This document shows positions 16,020 through 26,316 of a DNA stretch of 64,000 bases, piece after piece (position 1 is the stretch's first letter; each line of letters begins with the position of its first letter). The translations under genes were made by a program, and so were the position numbers. The DNA is taken from assembly GCF_001187725.1 (NCBI RefSeq), contig NZ_LGIQ01000005.1, positions 199,025 through 263,024 of the forward strand, in the 5' to 3' direction. The notes under the pieces are model-generated. The model did not search any database and had not been told where the DNA came from. It saw only the letters and a list, made by a program, of their open reading frames with translations. The stretch comes from Brevibacillus reuszeri (GTDB lineage Bacteria; Bacillota; Bacilli; Brevibacillales; Brevibacillaceae).

Positions 16020-16997
16020 ATGGACGCAGTATTATTTGTAGGTCACGGGAGCAAGGACCCAGAGGGCAATGAAGAGATTCGCCAGTTTGTAAATTCGCTC
16101 GCACCTGAGCTGGATGTTCCCATTATCGAAACATGCTTTTTGGAGTTCGCACGCCCTGACATGCTGTCCGGCTTGAATAAATGTGTAGAGCGAGGAGCGA
16201 CACGTGTAGCTGTTATTCCGATCATCCTGTTCTCAGCAGGTCATGCCAAAATTCACATCCCTGCGGCGATTGACGAGGCCAAGGAGCTTCACCCACATGT
16301 GCAGTTCATCTATGGACGCCCGATCGGTATTCATGATGAAGTGATCAACATTTTGACGACGCGTATGGAAGATGCTGGATTTGCTTCCGGTGAGGAGCAT
16401 GAGGATCTGGCTGTGCTAGTGATCGGACGCGGAAGCAGTGACGCAGATGCTAACAGCGATATTTACAAGATGTCCCGACTGTTTTGGGAGCGCTACAAGG
16501 CGAAATGGGTGGAGACCGCATTTATGGGCGTGACCTATCCGCTCTACGATGAGGGAGTCGAGCGCTGCCTGAAGCTGGGGGCAAAGCGCATCGTGCTGCT
16601 GCCGTACTTCCTGTTTACGGGTGTGTTGATTAAACGGATGAGCGATCAGCTGGAAAAATTCCGTGAGCAATATCCAGACGCACAGTTTGAGATGGCTGAG
16701 TATTTCGGGTTCCATCCGTTGTTAAAAGAAGTGCTTAAGGACCGTGTCGAAGAGGCTCTGCATGGTGAAGTGAAGCTCAACTGCGATACCTGTCAGTACA
16801 GACTGGCAGCGATGGAGCATATCGACCATCACCATCACCACCATGACGATGAACATGGACATCACCACCATCATGGGCATCATCATCACCACGATCATGA
16901 CCACCATGATCACAGCCACGATCATGACCACGATCATGACCACGATCATGATCACAAGCACGACCACAAGCACGACCACGACCACGTAACCAAGTAG
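16020..16997 (+). CDS. cbiX: Sirohydrochlorin cobaltochelatase with His-rich tail (CbiX long form)
   Basis: A 325-residue chelatase that inserts Co2+ into sirohydrochlorin. Two CbiX half-domains are visible: VGHGSKDP (His9) with FSAGHAKIHIP (His75), and a second half from about 130 (LVIGRGSSDADAN). CDTC (Cys255, Cys258) may bind an iron-sulfur cluster, as reported for the B. megaterium enzyme. Residues ~268-325 are almost only His and Asp, with a few Glu, Gly, Ser and Lys, probably a metal store. It lies within the cob operon, so metal insertion is early and the pathway is the anaerobic one. Confidence 0.94.
   Translation: MDAVLFVGHGSKDPEGNEEIRQFVNSLAPELDVPIIETCFLEFARPDMLSGLNKCVERGATRVAVIPIILFSAGHAKIHIPAAIDEAKELHPHVQFIYGRPIGIHDEVINILTTRMEDAGFASGEEHEDLAVLVIGRGSSDADANSDIYKMSRLFWERYKAKWVETAFMGVTYPLYDEGVERCLKLGAKRIVLLPYFLFTGVLIKRMSDQLEKFREQYPDAQFEMAEYFGFHPLLKEVLKDRVEEALHGEVKLNCDTCQYRLAAMEHIDHHHHHHDDEHGHHHHHGHHHHHDHDHHDHSHDHDHDHDHDHDHKHDHKHDHDHVTK
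16825..16990 (+). repeat. His/Asp codon repeats encoding the CbiX tail
   Basis: Tandem degenerate CAT/CAC/GAC/GAT units, with exact ATCATGACCACG repeats around 16920-16950, encode the metal-binding tail. The low complexity makes the region prone to length change by slippage, and it creates a long spurious Val/Met-rich frame on the other strand. Confidence 0.85.
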
Positions 16998-17010
16998 GAG
17001 GGACGTTAGG

Positions 17011-17778
17011 ATGATTCTGGTACTGGCTGGGACGAGCGATGCACGCGAGTTGGCCCTTTTGATCAAAGGCAGCGGATACGATCTGTTGACAACTGTTGTG
17101 ACTGACAATGCCGCCAAAAGCATGGAGGAGGCGGGTTTGCCTGTTCAGGTAGGGCGCTTGACTGCTGACGATATCCAGCAATTGATTGTAGAGAAAAGCG
17201 TGCAGTGCGTAGTAGATGCCAGCCATCCCTTCGCTGAGGAAGCCTCCAAAAATGCGATGGCAGGTGCCAAGGGTGCTGGTGTCCCCTACATTCGATATGA
17301 ACGGGAAAGCTTGTCTTCTCCCGGCAGTGAAAAGCTGATTGTCGTCGAGGATTATGTACAGGCAGCTGAGCTTGCCGCTGACAAACGAGGCGTCATCATG
17401 CTGACGACTGGCAGCAAGACATTGAAGACTTTTACCGATCGCTTGCTGGGTCTGCCTGATACGACACTCGTAGCGCGGATGCTGCCGCGACTAGACAATA
17501 TGGAAAAATGCGAGGAGCTGGGCCTGGAGCAGAAAAACATCGTTGCGATGCAGGGACCTTTCTCCAAGGAATTGAACAAAGCGCTCTACGATCACTACGG
17601 GGTGACACTCATGATCACCAAAGAGAGCGGAAAAGTAGGCGCTTTTGATGAAAAGGTAGAGGCGGCACTGGAAATGGGCATCGAAACCATCGTCATTGGC
17701 CGTCCGAAAATCGATTACGGAACCAAGTTTTCCGATTACGACAGTGTGCTGAACCAGCTAAAAGAAGCTGTTCAATAA
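17011..17778 (+). CDS. cbiJ: Cobalt-precorrin-6A reductase
   Basis: A 255-residue CbiJ/CobK-family reductase that reduces the corrin macrocycle at C18-C19 using a nicotinamide cofactor. ILVLAGTSDARELA opens the protein, and DASHPFAEEASKNA, LTTGSKTL and VARMLPR are typical family stretches. The late segment TLMITKESGKVGAFDEKVEAALEMGIETIVIGRP is the usual C-terminus. It starts 13 bases after cbiX with GGAGGGA upstream. Confidence 0.92.
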   Translation: MILVLAGTSDARELALLIKGSGYDLLTTVVTDNAAKSMEEAGLPVQVGRLTADDIQQLIVEKSVQCVVDASHPFAEEASKNAMAGAKGAGVPYIRYERESLSSPGSEKLIVVEDYVQAAELAADKRGVIMLTTGSKTLKTFTDRLLGLPDTTLVARMLPRLDNMEKCEELGLEQKNIVAMQGPFSKELNKALYDHYGVTLMITKESGKVGAFDEKVEAALEMGIETIVIGRPKIDYGTKFSDYDSVLNQLKEAVQ

Positions 17779-17821
17779 ATCGCTGGAATTACGTACGAAA
17801 AAACGACTGGAGGAACGAATC

Positions 17822-18472
17822 ATGGATTTTAAAACGGATTTCAAACCAATGACCGTACAACCGCAAGAGATCGAGGAGATGAGCTTTCAAATCATTACAG
17901 ATGAGCTGGGCGAGCATCCGTTTACAGAAGAACAATATCCGGTTGTTCAACGCGTGATCCACGCATCTGCTGACTTCGATTTGGGGCGCAGCCTCGTTTT
18001 CCACCCGGATGCGGTGAAATCAGGGATTGAAGCGATTCGCAGCGGGAAAATCGTCGTAGCAGACGTACAGATGGTGCAAGTCGGCATCAGCAAAAACCGC
18101 ATCGAAAAGTTCGGCGGAGAGGTAAAGGTATACATCTCTGACCGTGATGTAATGGAGGAAGCAAAGCGTCTGAATACGACGCGCGCCATCATTTCGATGC
18201 GCAAAGCGATCAAGGAAGCGGACGGCGGCATTTTCTGCATCGGGAATGCGCCTACAGCTTTGCTGGAGCTGATTCGCATGGTGAAGGAAGGCGAAGCGAA
18301 GCCAGGACTGGTTATAGGGATGCCAGTTGGTTTCGTATCTGCTGCAGAATCCAAGGAAGAGCTGGCGAAGCTCGACATTCCATTCATCACAAACATCGGG
18401 CGCAAAGGCGGAAGCCCGGTAACAGTAGCGGCACTGAATGCGATTTCCATCATGGCTGAGAAGTTGGGATAA
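17822..18472 (+). CDS. cbiC: Cobalt-precorrin-8 methylmutase
   Basis: A 216-residue CbiC/CobH enzyme that moves the C11 methyl group to C12, giving cobyrinate. The catalytic His lies in RVIHASADF (~residue 42). GIEAIRSGKIVVADVQMVQVGI, GNAPTALLEL and GMPVGFVSAAESK are strongly conserved family blocks. The ATG has TGGAGGAA a few bases upstream. A 43-base gap separates it from cbiJ, one of the few gaps in the operon. Confidence 0.94.
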   Translation: MDFKTDFKPMTVQPQEIEEMSFQIITDELGEHPFTEEQYPVVQRVIHASADFDLGRSLVFHPDAVKSGIEAIRSGKIVVADVQMVQVGISKNRIEKFGGEVKVYISDRDVMEEAKRLNTTRAIISMRKAIKEADGGIFCIGNAPTALLELIRMVKEGEAKPGLVIGMPVGFVSAAESKEELAKLDIPFITNIGRKGGSPVTVAALNAISIMAEKLG

Positions 18473-18476
18473 CAAT

Positions 18477-19613
18477 ATGGCGGCCAAAGCAGCAACGGAC
18501 GATAAAGAGGCAAAGCCCCTCCGCCACGGATATACGACGGGATCATGTGCAACGGCGACGACCAAGGCTGCTTTGATAGCGCTGATTACACAGGAGCAGC
18601 AAAGCGAAGCCACTATTCGTTTGCCGATTGGCGAGGAGGTCACCTTCCAGATGGAGGGCTGCGAATTCACGTCAGAAAAGGCTACGGCAGGTACGATCAA
18701 GGACGGTGGAGACGACCCGGATGCGACCCACGGTGCTTTGATCTTGAGCACGGTGGAGTGGACGGATGAGCCAGGAATCATCCTCGATGGTGGAATCGGT
18801 GTAGGACGGGTGACCAAGCCAGGGTTGCCCGTTTCCATCGGCGAGGCGGCAATTAATCCTGTCCCGCGCAAGATGATACGAGAAACGGCTCAAGCCGTTC
18901 TTGATGAATATGAGATCGAGTGCGGAATCAAAATCGTTATTTCCGTCCCGGCAGGCGAGGAAATAGCCAAAAAAACATTAAATGGACGGCTCGGCATACT
19001 CGGTGGCATCTCCATTTTGGGGACGCGCGGAATCGTGGTGCCGTTTTCCACTTCTGCCTACAAAGCGAGCGTGGCGCAAGCGGTCAATGTCGCCAAGGAA
19101 GCGGGCTGTGATCATATCGTGCTTTCGACGGGCGGCAAGAGCGAATCGTTCGGAATTGCGACCTACCCGGAGCTGACTGAAGAAGCTTTTGTGGAAATGG
19201 GTGATTTCGTCGGTTTTTCGCTTACACAATGCAAACGAAAGCAGATGAAGAAGGTCACACTGGTCGGGATGATGGGCAAATTCTCCAAGGTGGCGCAGGG
19301 CGTGATGATGGTTCACTCCAAAAGTGCACCTGTTGACTTCGGATTCCTCGCCCAGATGGCGAGAGATGCTGGAGCGTCGCAGGAGACAATCGATGAGATA
19401 CTGGGAGCAAATACAGCCTCGCAGGTAGGCGATCTGATGGCGGATACCCCAGCTTTTTTTGAGATTATGTGCGAGAATTGCTGTCGTGCGGCTCTCAAAG
19501 AGGTTGGCGGCGGCATCGCGGTCGAAACCATCATCATTACAATGAAAGGGTCCCTGTTGGGAAGGGTGACGATCGATGACACAGATAATGAAAGTGATCG
19601 GGATCGGGGATGA
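18477..19613 (+). CDS. cbiD: Cobalt-precorrin-5B C1-methyltransferase
   Basis: A 378-residue CbiD, the anaerobic-pathway enzyme that methylates C1 after removal of the C2 unit as acetaldehyde. The [18 protein letters not shown] start and the middle LSTGGKSE and [17 protein letters not shown] are diagnostic. The ATG at 18477 follows the cbiC stop by 4 bases; in-frame codons further upstream lie inside cbiC. The end overlaps cbiET by 38 bases. The presence of CbiD, rather than CobF, places the pathway in the anaerobic class. Confidence 0.93.
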   Translation: MAAKAATDDKEAKPLRHGYTTGSCATATTKAALIALITQEQQSEATIRLPIGEEVTFQMEGCEFTSEKATAGTIKDGGDDPDATHGALILSTVEWTDEPGIILDGGIGVGRVTKPGLPVSIGEAAINPVPRKMIRETAQAVLDEYEIECGIKIVISVPAGEEIAKKTLNGRLGILGGISILGTRGIVVPFSTSAYKASVAQAVNVAKEAGCDHIVLSTGGKSESFGIATYPELTEEAFVEMGDFVGFSLTQCKRKQMKKVTLVGMMGKFSKVAQGVMMVHSKSAPVDFGFLAQMARDAGASQETIDEILGANTASQVGDLMADTPAFFEIMCENCCRAALKEVGGGIAVETIIITMKGSLLGRVTIDDTDNESDRDRG

Positions 19614-20805
19614 CGGACAAGCGAGCCTGCTGCCGTTGTACCGGACATGGATAGACGAGTGTGAGCTGTTGGTCGGAGGAGAGCGGCACCTCGCCTTTTT
19701 CCCGGAGCATGCAGGTGAAAAGCGTGTGTTAAAGGGCGGCTTGACGGCTATGGTAGAGGAGCTGCGCACAGAGACGCGCAAGACGGTCATTCTGGCTTCT
19801 GGAGATCCTCTCTTTTACGGAATCGGCAGCCTTTTGTCAAAGAAGCTGAACGTCGAGATCTACCCGCACCTCAGCTCCATCCAGCTCGCTTTTGCCAAAA
19901 TGGGTGAAGCATGGCAGGATGCCACACTCGCAAGCGTACATGGACGCAGCATCAAAGGGCTAGCGCAGCGGATCGATGGCAAAGACAAAGTGGCGCTGTT
20001 GACCGATCTGGAAAACTCGCCGTCTGCAATCGCCCGTTACCTGCTTTCTTTTCAAATGACAGAGTATGATGCATTCGTGGCTGAGAATCTCGGGAGCGCA
20101 GAGGAGAAAGCGGGTTGGTATTCCCTTGAGGAAATGGCGGACGGCGTATTTTCCGATCTGAACGTCGTGATCTTGAAAAAGCGTCGTTCAAGCCCGGTAT
20201 GGCCATTTGGGATTGCGGACGAGGAGTTTTCCCAGCGCAAGCCGGACAAGGGTCTGATTACGAAAAAAGAGGTGCGCATCCTGAGCATCGCTCAGCTGCA
20301 ATTGCACACCAAGAGCATCGTGTGGGACATCGGCACCTGCACAGGCTCAGTCGCCATCGAGGCGGCACGTATCGCTCGGGAAGGCGCAGTATACGGCGTC
20401 GAGAAAAACGCGGATGATCTGGAAAACTGCCGTCAGAACATGGCAAAGTTTCGCACGGATTTGACCGTAATCAACGCTCGTGCGCCGAAAGGCCTGGATG
20501 AATTTCCGGACCCGGATGCCGTCTTTATCGGTGGCAGCGGCGGTGAGCTGCGTGAGCTGTTGAATATTTGCTGTACGCGTCTACGCACTGGCGGAAGAAT
20601 CGTCGTCAATGCAGCTACCATCGAGACGTTGTATGAAGCGACACAAGCCTTTGCAGCAGAAGGCTTCGAGACATCGGTGACACTGGCGCAGCTATCGCGC
20701 AGCAAGCCAATTTTGTCTTTGACGAGGTTTGAAGCATTGAACCCGATCTATATCATCACAGCCTGGGCCAAGCAGGAGGAAGAACAAGGAGGAGACAGCA
20801 AGTGA
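19576..20805 (+). CDS. cbiET: Cobalt-precorrin-7 C5-methyltransferase / precorrin-6B C15-methyltransferase (decarboxylating)
   Basis: A 409-residue natural fusion equivalent to aerobic CobL. Residues ~1-200 are the CbiE methylase ([12 protein letters not shown] near 6-17, [16 protein letters not shown]). Residues ~215-409 are the CbiT Rossmann methylase with the SAM loop [18 protein letters not shown] and [13 protein letters not shown]. It methylates C5 and C15 and removes the C12 acetate carboxyl group. The start lies inside the end of cbiD, and an alternative ATG is four codons downstream. Confidence 0.93.
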   Translation: MTQIMKVIGIGDDGQASLLPLYRTWIDECELLVGGERHLAFFPEHAGEKRVLKGGLTAMVEELRTETRKTVILASGDPLFYGIGSLLSKKLNVEIYPHLSSIQLAFAKMGEAWQDATLASVHGRSIKGLAQRIDGKDKVALLTDLENSPSAIARYLLSFQMTEYDAFVAENLGSAEEKAGWYSLEEMADGVFSDLNVVILKKRRSSPVWPFGIADEEFSQRKPDKGLITKKEVRILSIAQLQLHTKSIVWDIGTCTGSVAIEAARIAREGAVYGVEKNADDLENCRQNMAKFRTDLTVINARAPKGLDEFPDPDAVFIGGSGGELRELLNICCTRLRTGGRIVVNAATIETLYEATQAFAAEGFETSVTLAQLSRSKPILSLTRFEALNPIYIITAWAKQEEEQGGDSK

Positions 20806-21512
20806 GCAAGATCGGAACACTGTACGGACTAGGAGTAGGTCCTGGCGATCCTGAGTTGATTACCGTCAAGGCTTTTCGCCTGTTGCAGCAATCACCTGTC
20901 ATCGCGTACCCGAAAAAACGGATGGGCAGCAAAAGCTACGCACACCAAATCGCGGAGCTATATGTGCAGCCAGGTGACAAGGAAATGCTCGGACTCGTAT
21001 TCCCGATGACGCGGGAAAAAGAAATTTTGGAGCGCGAATGGAATAAAACTGTCGAGATCGTGTGGGAGCGTCTATCCGAGGGCAAGGACGTCGCTTTCGT
21101 AACTGAAGGCGACCCGATGTTTTACAGTACCTTCATCCACATGATGCGTGTCATGCATGAAGAGCATCCAGAAGTACCAGTCGTGACGATCCCTGGTGTT
21201 TCCTCCTTCCTGGGGGCGGCATCTCGCTTCAATTTGCCGCTTGCTGACGGAGATGAACAGATTGGAATCATTCCGGCCACAGAAGACAAGGAAGCGATGC
21301 GCAAAGCGATTGAGAATCACGATACGATCGTTTTCCTCAAGGTAGCAAAGGTTTTGCCGATGATTATCGACCTGCTGAAAGATATGGGTCTGGCAGAGAA
21401 AGCGGCTGTGGCGACCAAGGTTACTTCCGCCGAGGAAATGGTATGGACGGACATGCGGGAGCTGGAGCGCGCGGAGCTTAGCTATCTTACACTGATGGTG
21501 GTGAAAAAATAA
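20802..21512 (+). CDS. cbiL: Cobalt-factor II C20-methyltransferase
   Basis: A 236-residue SAM-dependent tetrapyrrole methylase. [22 protein letters not shown] is the N-terminal SAM-site motif, [18 protein letters not shown] the GDP loop, and [24 protein letters not shown] the CbiL/CobI-specific segment that separates it from other family members. It acts right after cobalt insertion. The GTG start overlaps cbiET by four bases with GGAGGAGA upstream. Confidence 0.93.
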   Translation: MSKIGTLYGLGVGPGDPELITVKAFRLLQQSPVIAYPKKRMGSKSYAHQIAELYVQPGDKEMLGLVFPMTREKEILEREWNKTVEIVWERLSEGKDVAFVTEGDPMFYSTFIHMMRVMHEEHPEVPVVTIPGVSSFLGAASRFNLPLADGDEQIGIIPATEDKEAMRKAIENHDTIVFLKVAKVLPMIIDLLKDMGLAEKAAVATKVTSAEEMVWTDMRELERAELSYLTLMVVKK

Positions 21513-22294
21513 TGAAACTGTACATAGTAGGAGCGGGTCCTGGCGATCCGGATTTGATTACTGTAAAAGGCTTGAAGCTTTTGCAAAAGGCTGACGTGAT
21601 TTTGTATACCGATTCACTTGTAAATGAAGAGCTGGTGGCGCTCTGCAATCCTGACGCTGAGGTGCTGCACAGCTCCGGTATGGCACTAGAAGAAATGGTA
21701 GAGCTGATGGTAGAGAGAATCGGCAATGGCAAGACGGTTGTTCGCCTGCATACCGGTGATCCGTCTGTTTACGGCGCAATCATGGAGCAGATCGCACTGC
21801 TCAAAGCAGAAGGCATCGAGGTCGAGATCGTTCCAGGTGTCAGCTCCGTATTTGCAGCAGCAGCGGCAGTCGGTGCCGAGCTGACCATTCCAGAGCTGAC
21901 GCAGACGCTGATTCTTACTCGTGCCGAAGGACGTACACCTGTACCGGAGAGAGAAAAGCTGCGTGCACTCGCTGAGCATCACTGCACACTCGCTTTGTAC
22001 CTCAGTGCAACCTTGACCAAAAAAGTCGTGCGCGAGCTGGTTGAAGCAGGCTGGAGCGAGGATACGCCAGTAGCAGTCGTGCAACGGGCGAGCTGGCCGG
22101 ATCAATTGATCATTCGTACGACGCTGAAAAATTTGGACGAGGATATGGGCAAAAACGGGATCCGCAAGCATGCGATGATTTTGGCAGGCTGGGCGCTCGA
22201 CCCGGATATTCACGAAAAAAGCGAGCAGTACCGCTCCAAGCTGTATGACAAAACCTTCACACACGGCTACAGAAAAGGTGTGAAAGAGGTATGA
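21512..22294 (+). CDS. cbiF: Cobalt-precorrin-4 C11-methyltransferase
   Basis: A 260-residue tetrapyrrole methylase. VGAGPGDPDLITVKGLKLLQKADVILYTDSLV is the classical CbiF/CobM start; LHTGDPSVYGAIMEQ and VPGVSSVFAAAAAVGAELTIPE (ELT-PE is CbiF-specific) follow. It adds the C11 methyl group. The ATG overlaps the cbiL stop by one base (TAATG), and its end overlaps cbiG. Confidence 0.94.
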   Translation: MKLYIVGAGPGDPDLITVKGLKLLQKADVILYTDSLVNEELVALCNPDAEVLHSSGMALEEMVELMVERIGNGKTVVRLHTGDPSVYGAIMEQIALLKAEGIEVEIVPGVSSVFAAAAAVGAELTIPELTQTLILTRAEGRTPVPEREKLRALAEHHCTLALYLSATLTKKVVRELVEAGWSEDTPVAVVQRASWPDQLIIRTTLKNLDEDMGKNGIRKHAMILAGWALDPDIHEKSEQYRSKLYDKTFTHGYRKGVKEV

Positions 22295-23433
22295 TCATCG
22301 AGCTGAAAGAAGGCGAAATCCCTGCGATTCGGCAAACGGGAGAATATGCCATCGTCGCGATTACGAAGCACGGTGTAGAAATGGCTCGCGATCTTGCGCA
22401 AAAGTTTCCGGGGACGGATCTGTACTACATGAGCAAATTCGCTCGTGGCGACGAGGAAACGCGAGGCATTCAGCTTTTCTCCAACAGCGTGCGGATGCTT
22501 TTTCCTGCCCTTTGGCCAGCTTACAAGGGCCTCATTATCATTATTTCGCTCGGAGCGGTTGTACGCATGATCGCTCCGTTGCTCGAGGATAAAAAGAAAG
22601 ATCCAGGAGTCGTCGTCATCGATGACCGTGGAGAAAATGTGATTAGCGTGCTGTCCGGGCATTTGGGTGGAGCAAACGAGCTGACTCACGAGGTGGCAGC
22701 TGTCATGGGCGCACGTGCGATTATTACGACTGCATCCGATGTGCAAAAAACAATCCCGGTCGATCTGTTCGGACGACGCTTTGGCTGGGAATGGGATTCC
22801 GATGAAAAGCTGACACCTGTAAGTGCGTCTGTTGTCAATGAAGAGCAGGTAGCCGTTGTGAACGAATCAGGAGAGCGTGATTGGTGGATGCATGATGCCC
22901 CAATGCCGCCATCGATCAAAGAGTACCCGTCCATTGCGGCAGCACAGGCAGCTTCGCCACAGGCAGCGCTCATCGTTTCCCATCGGTTACTCACTCCTGG
23001 GGAACAGACGATATTGAACAACGGCGTCCTTTATCGTCCAAAGGTAGTCGTGCTGGGCATGGGCTGCAATCGCGGAACATCTGCAGACGAAATCGAGGCA
23101 GTCATCAAGGAAACACTGGATGAGCTGCAATTCTCGATCAAAAGCGTCAAGGCACTGGCAACGATCGAGCTGAAAAAGGATGAAGAGGGCCTGATTGCTG
23201 TTTGTGAAAAATACGGCTGGCCGTTTGTGTACTATTCTCCTGAGCAGTTGAACCAGGTGGAAATCAGCGACCCGTCAGATACGGTCTTTAAATTTACGGG
23301 CGCTTACGGAGTCAGTGAGCCGGCAGCCAAGCTGTATGCGGGTGTAGGCGAGCTGGTGCTGACCAAGAAAAAATCGGGCAATACGACGATTTCTGTGGGA
23401 TTGATGCCTTATCACGAGGAGGGACGCTCATGA
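22291..23433 (+). CDS. cbiG: Cobalt-precorrin-5A hydrolase
   Basis: A 380-residue CbiG that opens the delta-lactone and releases acetaldehyde in the anaerobic route. The N-terminal part has IIISLGAVVRMIAPLLEDKKKDPGVVVIDDRGENVISVLSGHLGGANELT, and the C-terminal domain starts with GMGCNRGTSADEIEAVI. Both are diagnostic. A less conserved linker (~170-240) joins them. The start codon overlaps cbiF as ATGA. Confidence 0.94.
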   Translation: MIIELKEGEIPAIRQTGEYAIVAITKHGVEMARDLAQKFPGTDLYYMSKFARGDEETRGIQLFSNSVRMLFPALWPAYKGLIIIISLGAVVRMIAPLLEDKKKDPGVVVIDDRGENVISVLSGHLGGANELTHEVAAVMGARAIITTASDVQKTIPVDLFGRRFGWEWDSDEKLTPVSASVVNEEQVAVVNESGERDWWMHDAPMPPSIKEYPSIAAAQAASPQAALIVSHRLLTPGEQTILNNGVLYRPKVVVLGMGCNRGTSADEIEAVIKETLDELQFSIKSVKALATIELKKDEEGLIAVCEKYGWPFVYYSPEQLNQVEISDPSDTVFKFTGAYGVSEPAAKLYAGVGELVLTKKKSGNTTISVGLMPYHEEGRS

Positions 23434-24806
23434 CTGACAGCCGCCGTATCGTTATCGCCGGTACAGGCAGTGGAGCAGGGAAAACGACTGTCACCATTGG
23501 TCTGATGGCTGCTTTGAAGCGAAAAGGACATACCGTGCAAGGATTCAAATGCGGTCCTGACTATATCGACCCAACCTACCATACGGCAGTGACGGGCAGA
23601 GCATCCCGCAATCTCGACAGCTTTATGCTTTCGCACGACATCGTAAAAGAAATTTTCGTTCGTGGCAGTGCCCGTACAGATATCTCCATCATTGAGGGTG
23701 TCATGGGGATGTACGATGGCAAGGAAGCGACCAGCGACAAAGGAAGCACTGCTGAAATCAGCATTTTGACAGAATCTCCGGTGATACTCGTAGTCAATTG
23801 CCAAAGCATGGCGCGAAGTGCGGCAGCGATCGTCAAAGGCTTTCAGCTGCTCAATCCGCAAGCGAGAATCGTGGGTGTCATCGCCAACAAGCTCGGGAGC
23901 GACGGACATTACAAAATCATCAAGGCAGCAATCGAGCAGGAGTGCGGAATCCCTGTCGTGGGTTATTTGAAGCGGGAAAATGAGCTCGAGATTCCGGAGC
24001 GCCATCTCGGTCTGGTTCCATCAGTAGAGCGTGGCGAGCTGTCGCCACTCTTTGATAAATTGGCTGATTTGATCGGAGAAACAGTCAATTTGGAATTAAT
24101 CTGGGAGCTTGCCAAAGCAAAACCGCTGCAGGCTGAGCCAAAGCTGTTTGCTCCACAAGAGGTGGCAGCAGCCGTTACGATTGCGGTTGCCAAAGACCCA
24201 GCGTTCCATTTTTACTATCCAGAAAACCTGGAGCTGCTTGAAGCGTACGGAGCCAAGCTGGCCTTTTTCTCACCGCTTGCTGGTGAGGGCGTGCCTGATC
24301 ACGCGGACGGCCTGTACATCGGGGGCGGATTTCCCGAGGAGTTCGCAGCCCAGCTTTCGCAAAACGAAGAAGTGCTGAATTCCGTACGTAATGCCATCCA
24401 GAAAGGCTTGCCGACGCTTGCCGAGTGCGGCGGATACATGTTCTTGACAGAAACGATTGTGACGACAGATGGGAAGCGTTATCCGATGGTCGGCCTGATT
24501 CCAGGTCAAGTCACGATGCAAAAGAAGCTGGCAGCACTTGGCTATCGCGAGGTACGTGGAAAAGAGGGCAACTTCCTGATCGGAACAGAAGAACAGGCAA
24601 AAGGACATGAGTTTCACTATTCCACGTATTCGACTGAGGCAGAGCTGCCGCACGCCTATGAGACGAAAGGACTGCGGGGAACCAAATCGGAAGGGTACGC
24701 CGAAGGTAATTTGGTCGCAGGCTATACACACCTGCATTTCGGATCGAATCCAGAGCTGGTAAAAAGGTGGCTGAACCGCTGCGCGGAGGTGGGAGCGCGT
24801 GCATAA
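23430..24806 (+). CDS. cbiA: Cobyrinic acid a,c-diamide synthase
   Basis: A 458-residue ATP- and glutamine-dependent amidotransferase that amidates side chains a and c. The N-terminal P-loop is GTGSGAGKTT (11-20), followed by FKCGPDYIDPTYH. The C-terminal class-I glutaminase domain has nucleophile Cys333 in LAECGGYMFLTE and the catalytic His in THLHFGSNP. Length is normal. It overlaps both neighbours by a few bases. Confidence 0.94.
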   Translation: MTDSRRIVIAGTGSGAGKTTVTIGLMAALKRKGHTVQGFKCGPDYIDPTYHTAVTGRASRNLDSFMLSHDIVKEIFVRGSARTDISIIEGVMGMYDGKEATSDKGSTAEISILTESPVILVVNCQSMARSAAAIVKGFQLLNPQARIVGVIANKLGSDGHYKIIKAAIEQECGIPVVGYLKRENELEIPERHLGLVPSVERGELSPLFDKLADLIGETVNLELIWELAKAKPLQAEPKLFAPQEVAAAVTIAVAKDPAFHFYYPENLELLEAYGAKLAFFSPLAGEGVPDHADGLYIGGGFPEEFAAQLSQNEEVLNSVRNAIQKGLPTLAECGGYMFLTETIVTTDGKRYPMVGLIPGQVTMQKKLAALGYREVRGKEGNFLIGTEEQAKGHEFHYSTYSTEAELPHAYETKGLRGTKSEGYAEGNLVAGYTHLHFGSNPELVKRWLNRCAEVGARA

Positions 24807-26316
24807 AAGCCTCCCGCTGATGATTCAAGGCACAAGCTCGGACGCAGGAAAAAGTGCGATTGCAACAGCCCTGTGCCGCATTTTTGCCCAGGATGGCTAC
24901 AAAACGGCTCCGTTCAAATCGCAAAACATGGCACTGAATTCGTACGTGACTCTAGATGGGAAAGAAATCGGGAGAGCACAGGGAGTTCAGGCAGAGGCAG
25001 CGGGGATTCTTGCTACGACGGACATGAATCCGATTCTGATCAAGCCGACTCGCGACTCCGAATCGCAGATTGTCGTGAACGGGGAGCCGTATCGCAATAT
25101 GAAAGCGTTGGCCTATCGAAAGGAGTTTTTTGACGAGGGCTTGCGGATTATCAAGGAAGCGTATCAGAGACTGGCAGCCTCCTATGAGCGGATTGTAATC
25201 GAAGGGGCTGGAAGTCCGGCTGAAGTTAATTTAAACGACCGCGAGTTGGTCAATATGCGGGTCGCCCGTTTGACCAATGCCCCGGTTATTCTGGTTGCTG
25301 ATATCGAGCGGGGCGGTGTTTTTGCGAGTCTCGTCGGAACCCTGCAGCTGCTGGAGCCACAGGATCGTGATCGTGTCATCGGAGTAATCATCAACCGGTT
25401 TCGCGGAGACTTGACATTACTGCAGCCAGGCTTGGACTGGTTCGAGGAGTATACAGGTAAGCCTGTGCTCGGTGTAGTACCGTTCATTCCCGATTTGTGG
25501 ATTGATGCTGAGGACTCCCTGATCCTGCACAAGTATCAGGGGCAGCGCGAGACACCGCGTGAGATCGACATTGCGGTGCTGCGTTACCCACGTATTTCCA
25601 ATTTTACAGATGTGGACCCGTTTTTTGTGGAACCCGATTGTCGGCTGCGATTTGTGACGAGGGTCGAGGAGCTTGGCGAGCCCGATCTGATCGTCCTGCC
25701 GGGAAGCAAAAATACGCTGGAGGATCTGCAATTTTTACGGGATACGGGACTGGCATCGGCAGTGCAGCAGCTGCATCAACGCGGTGGGACCTATGTAGTA
25801 GGTCTGTGTGGTGGATATCAAATGCTGGGTGAATCCATCCATGATCCCGACGGTGTAGAGTCTCCCATCAAGCAGCTCGATGGCCTCGGATTGATTCCGA
25901 TGATTACGACGATGGAGCAAAAGAAAACGACGGTTTTGTCCTGCGGTGAGGCTGAATTTGCCGGAGAGCGTGTAACAGTGGAAGGCTATGAGATTCACAT
26001 GGGACAATCCGTATACGATAAAAATGATGCTCCGTTTATTCAAATGGAAGAGCGAGTAGAAGGGTACTGTCACGAAGAGCGTCAACTGATCGGTACTTAC
26101 TTCCATGGCTTGTTCCATAATGACGGACTTCGTACACTCTTGCTCAATACGATCAGAGAGAAAAAGGGGCTATCGCCTCTTGCAGATCGACCATCCTTCG
26201 TTGCTCTTCGGGAGCAGGGCTACAACCTGCTGGCTGAAACCGTTCGGAGTCACTTGCGATTGGATGTTATCGAAGAGCAGATGAGGGCTTATCAGGAAAA
26301 AGAGGTGGGTGTATGA
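24799..26316 (+). CDS. cbiP: Cobyric acid synthase
   Basis: A 505-residue CbiP/CobQ that amidates side chains b, d, e and g. MIQGTSSDAGKSAIATALCRI (P-loop 11-20) and FKSQNMALNSYVT are hallmark motifs. The middle DIERGGVFASLVGTL and NRFRGD segments and glutaminase Cys337 in VVGLCGGYQMLG complete the family profile. The GTG start lies inside the end of cbiA. It works directly before aminopropanol attachment by CbiB. Confidence 0.95.
   Translation: MHKSLPLMIQGTSSDAGKSAIATALCRIFAQDGYKTAPFKSQNMALNSYVTLDGKEIGRAQGVQAEAAGILATTDMNPILIKPTRDSESQIVVNGEPYRNMKALAYRKEFFDEGLRIIKEAYQRLAASYERIVIEGAGSPAEVNLNDRELVNMRVARLTNAPVILVADIERGGVFASLVGTLQLLEPQDRDRVIGVIINRFRGDLTLLQPGLDWFEEYTGKPVLGVVPFIPDLWIDAEDSLILHKYQGQRETPREIDIAVLRYPRISNFTDVDPFFVEPDCRLRFVTRVEELGEPDLIVLPGSKNTLEDLQFLRDTGLASAVQQLHQRGGTYVVGLCGGYQMLGESIHDPDGVESPIKQLDGLGLIPMITTMEQKKTTVLSCGEAEFAGERVTVEGYEIHMGQSVYDKNDAPFIQMEERVEGYCHEERQLIGTYFHGLFHNDGLRTLLLNTIREKKGLSPLADRPSFVALREQGYNLLAETVRSHLRLDVIEEQMRAYQEKEVGV

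Noticed and set aside
16825-16990. Tandem short repeats considered as a CRISPR array
   Set aside because: Units are 3-12 bases without spacers and are in frame within CbiX.
16722-17226. Long minus-strand frames rich in Val/Met or Arg/Gly/Asp/His
   Set aside because: They are antisense readings of the CbiX His/Asp codon repeats and the start of cbiJ. Composition is a by-product of the repeats.
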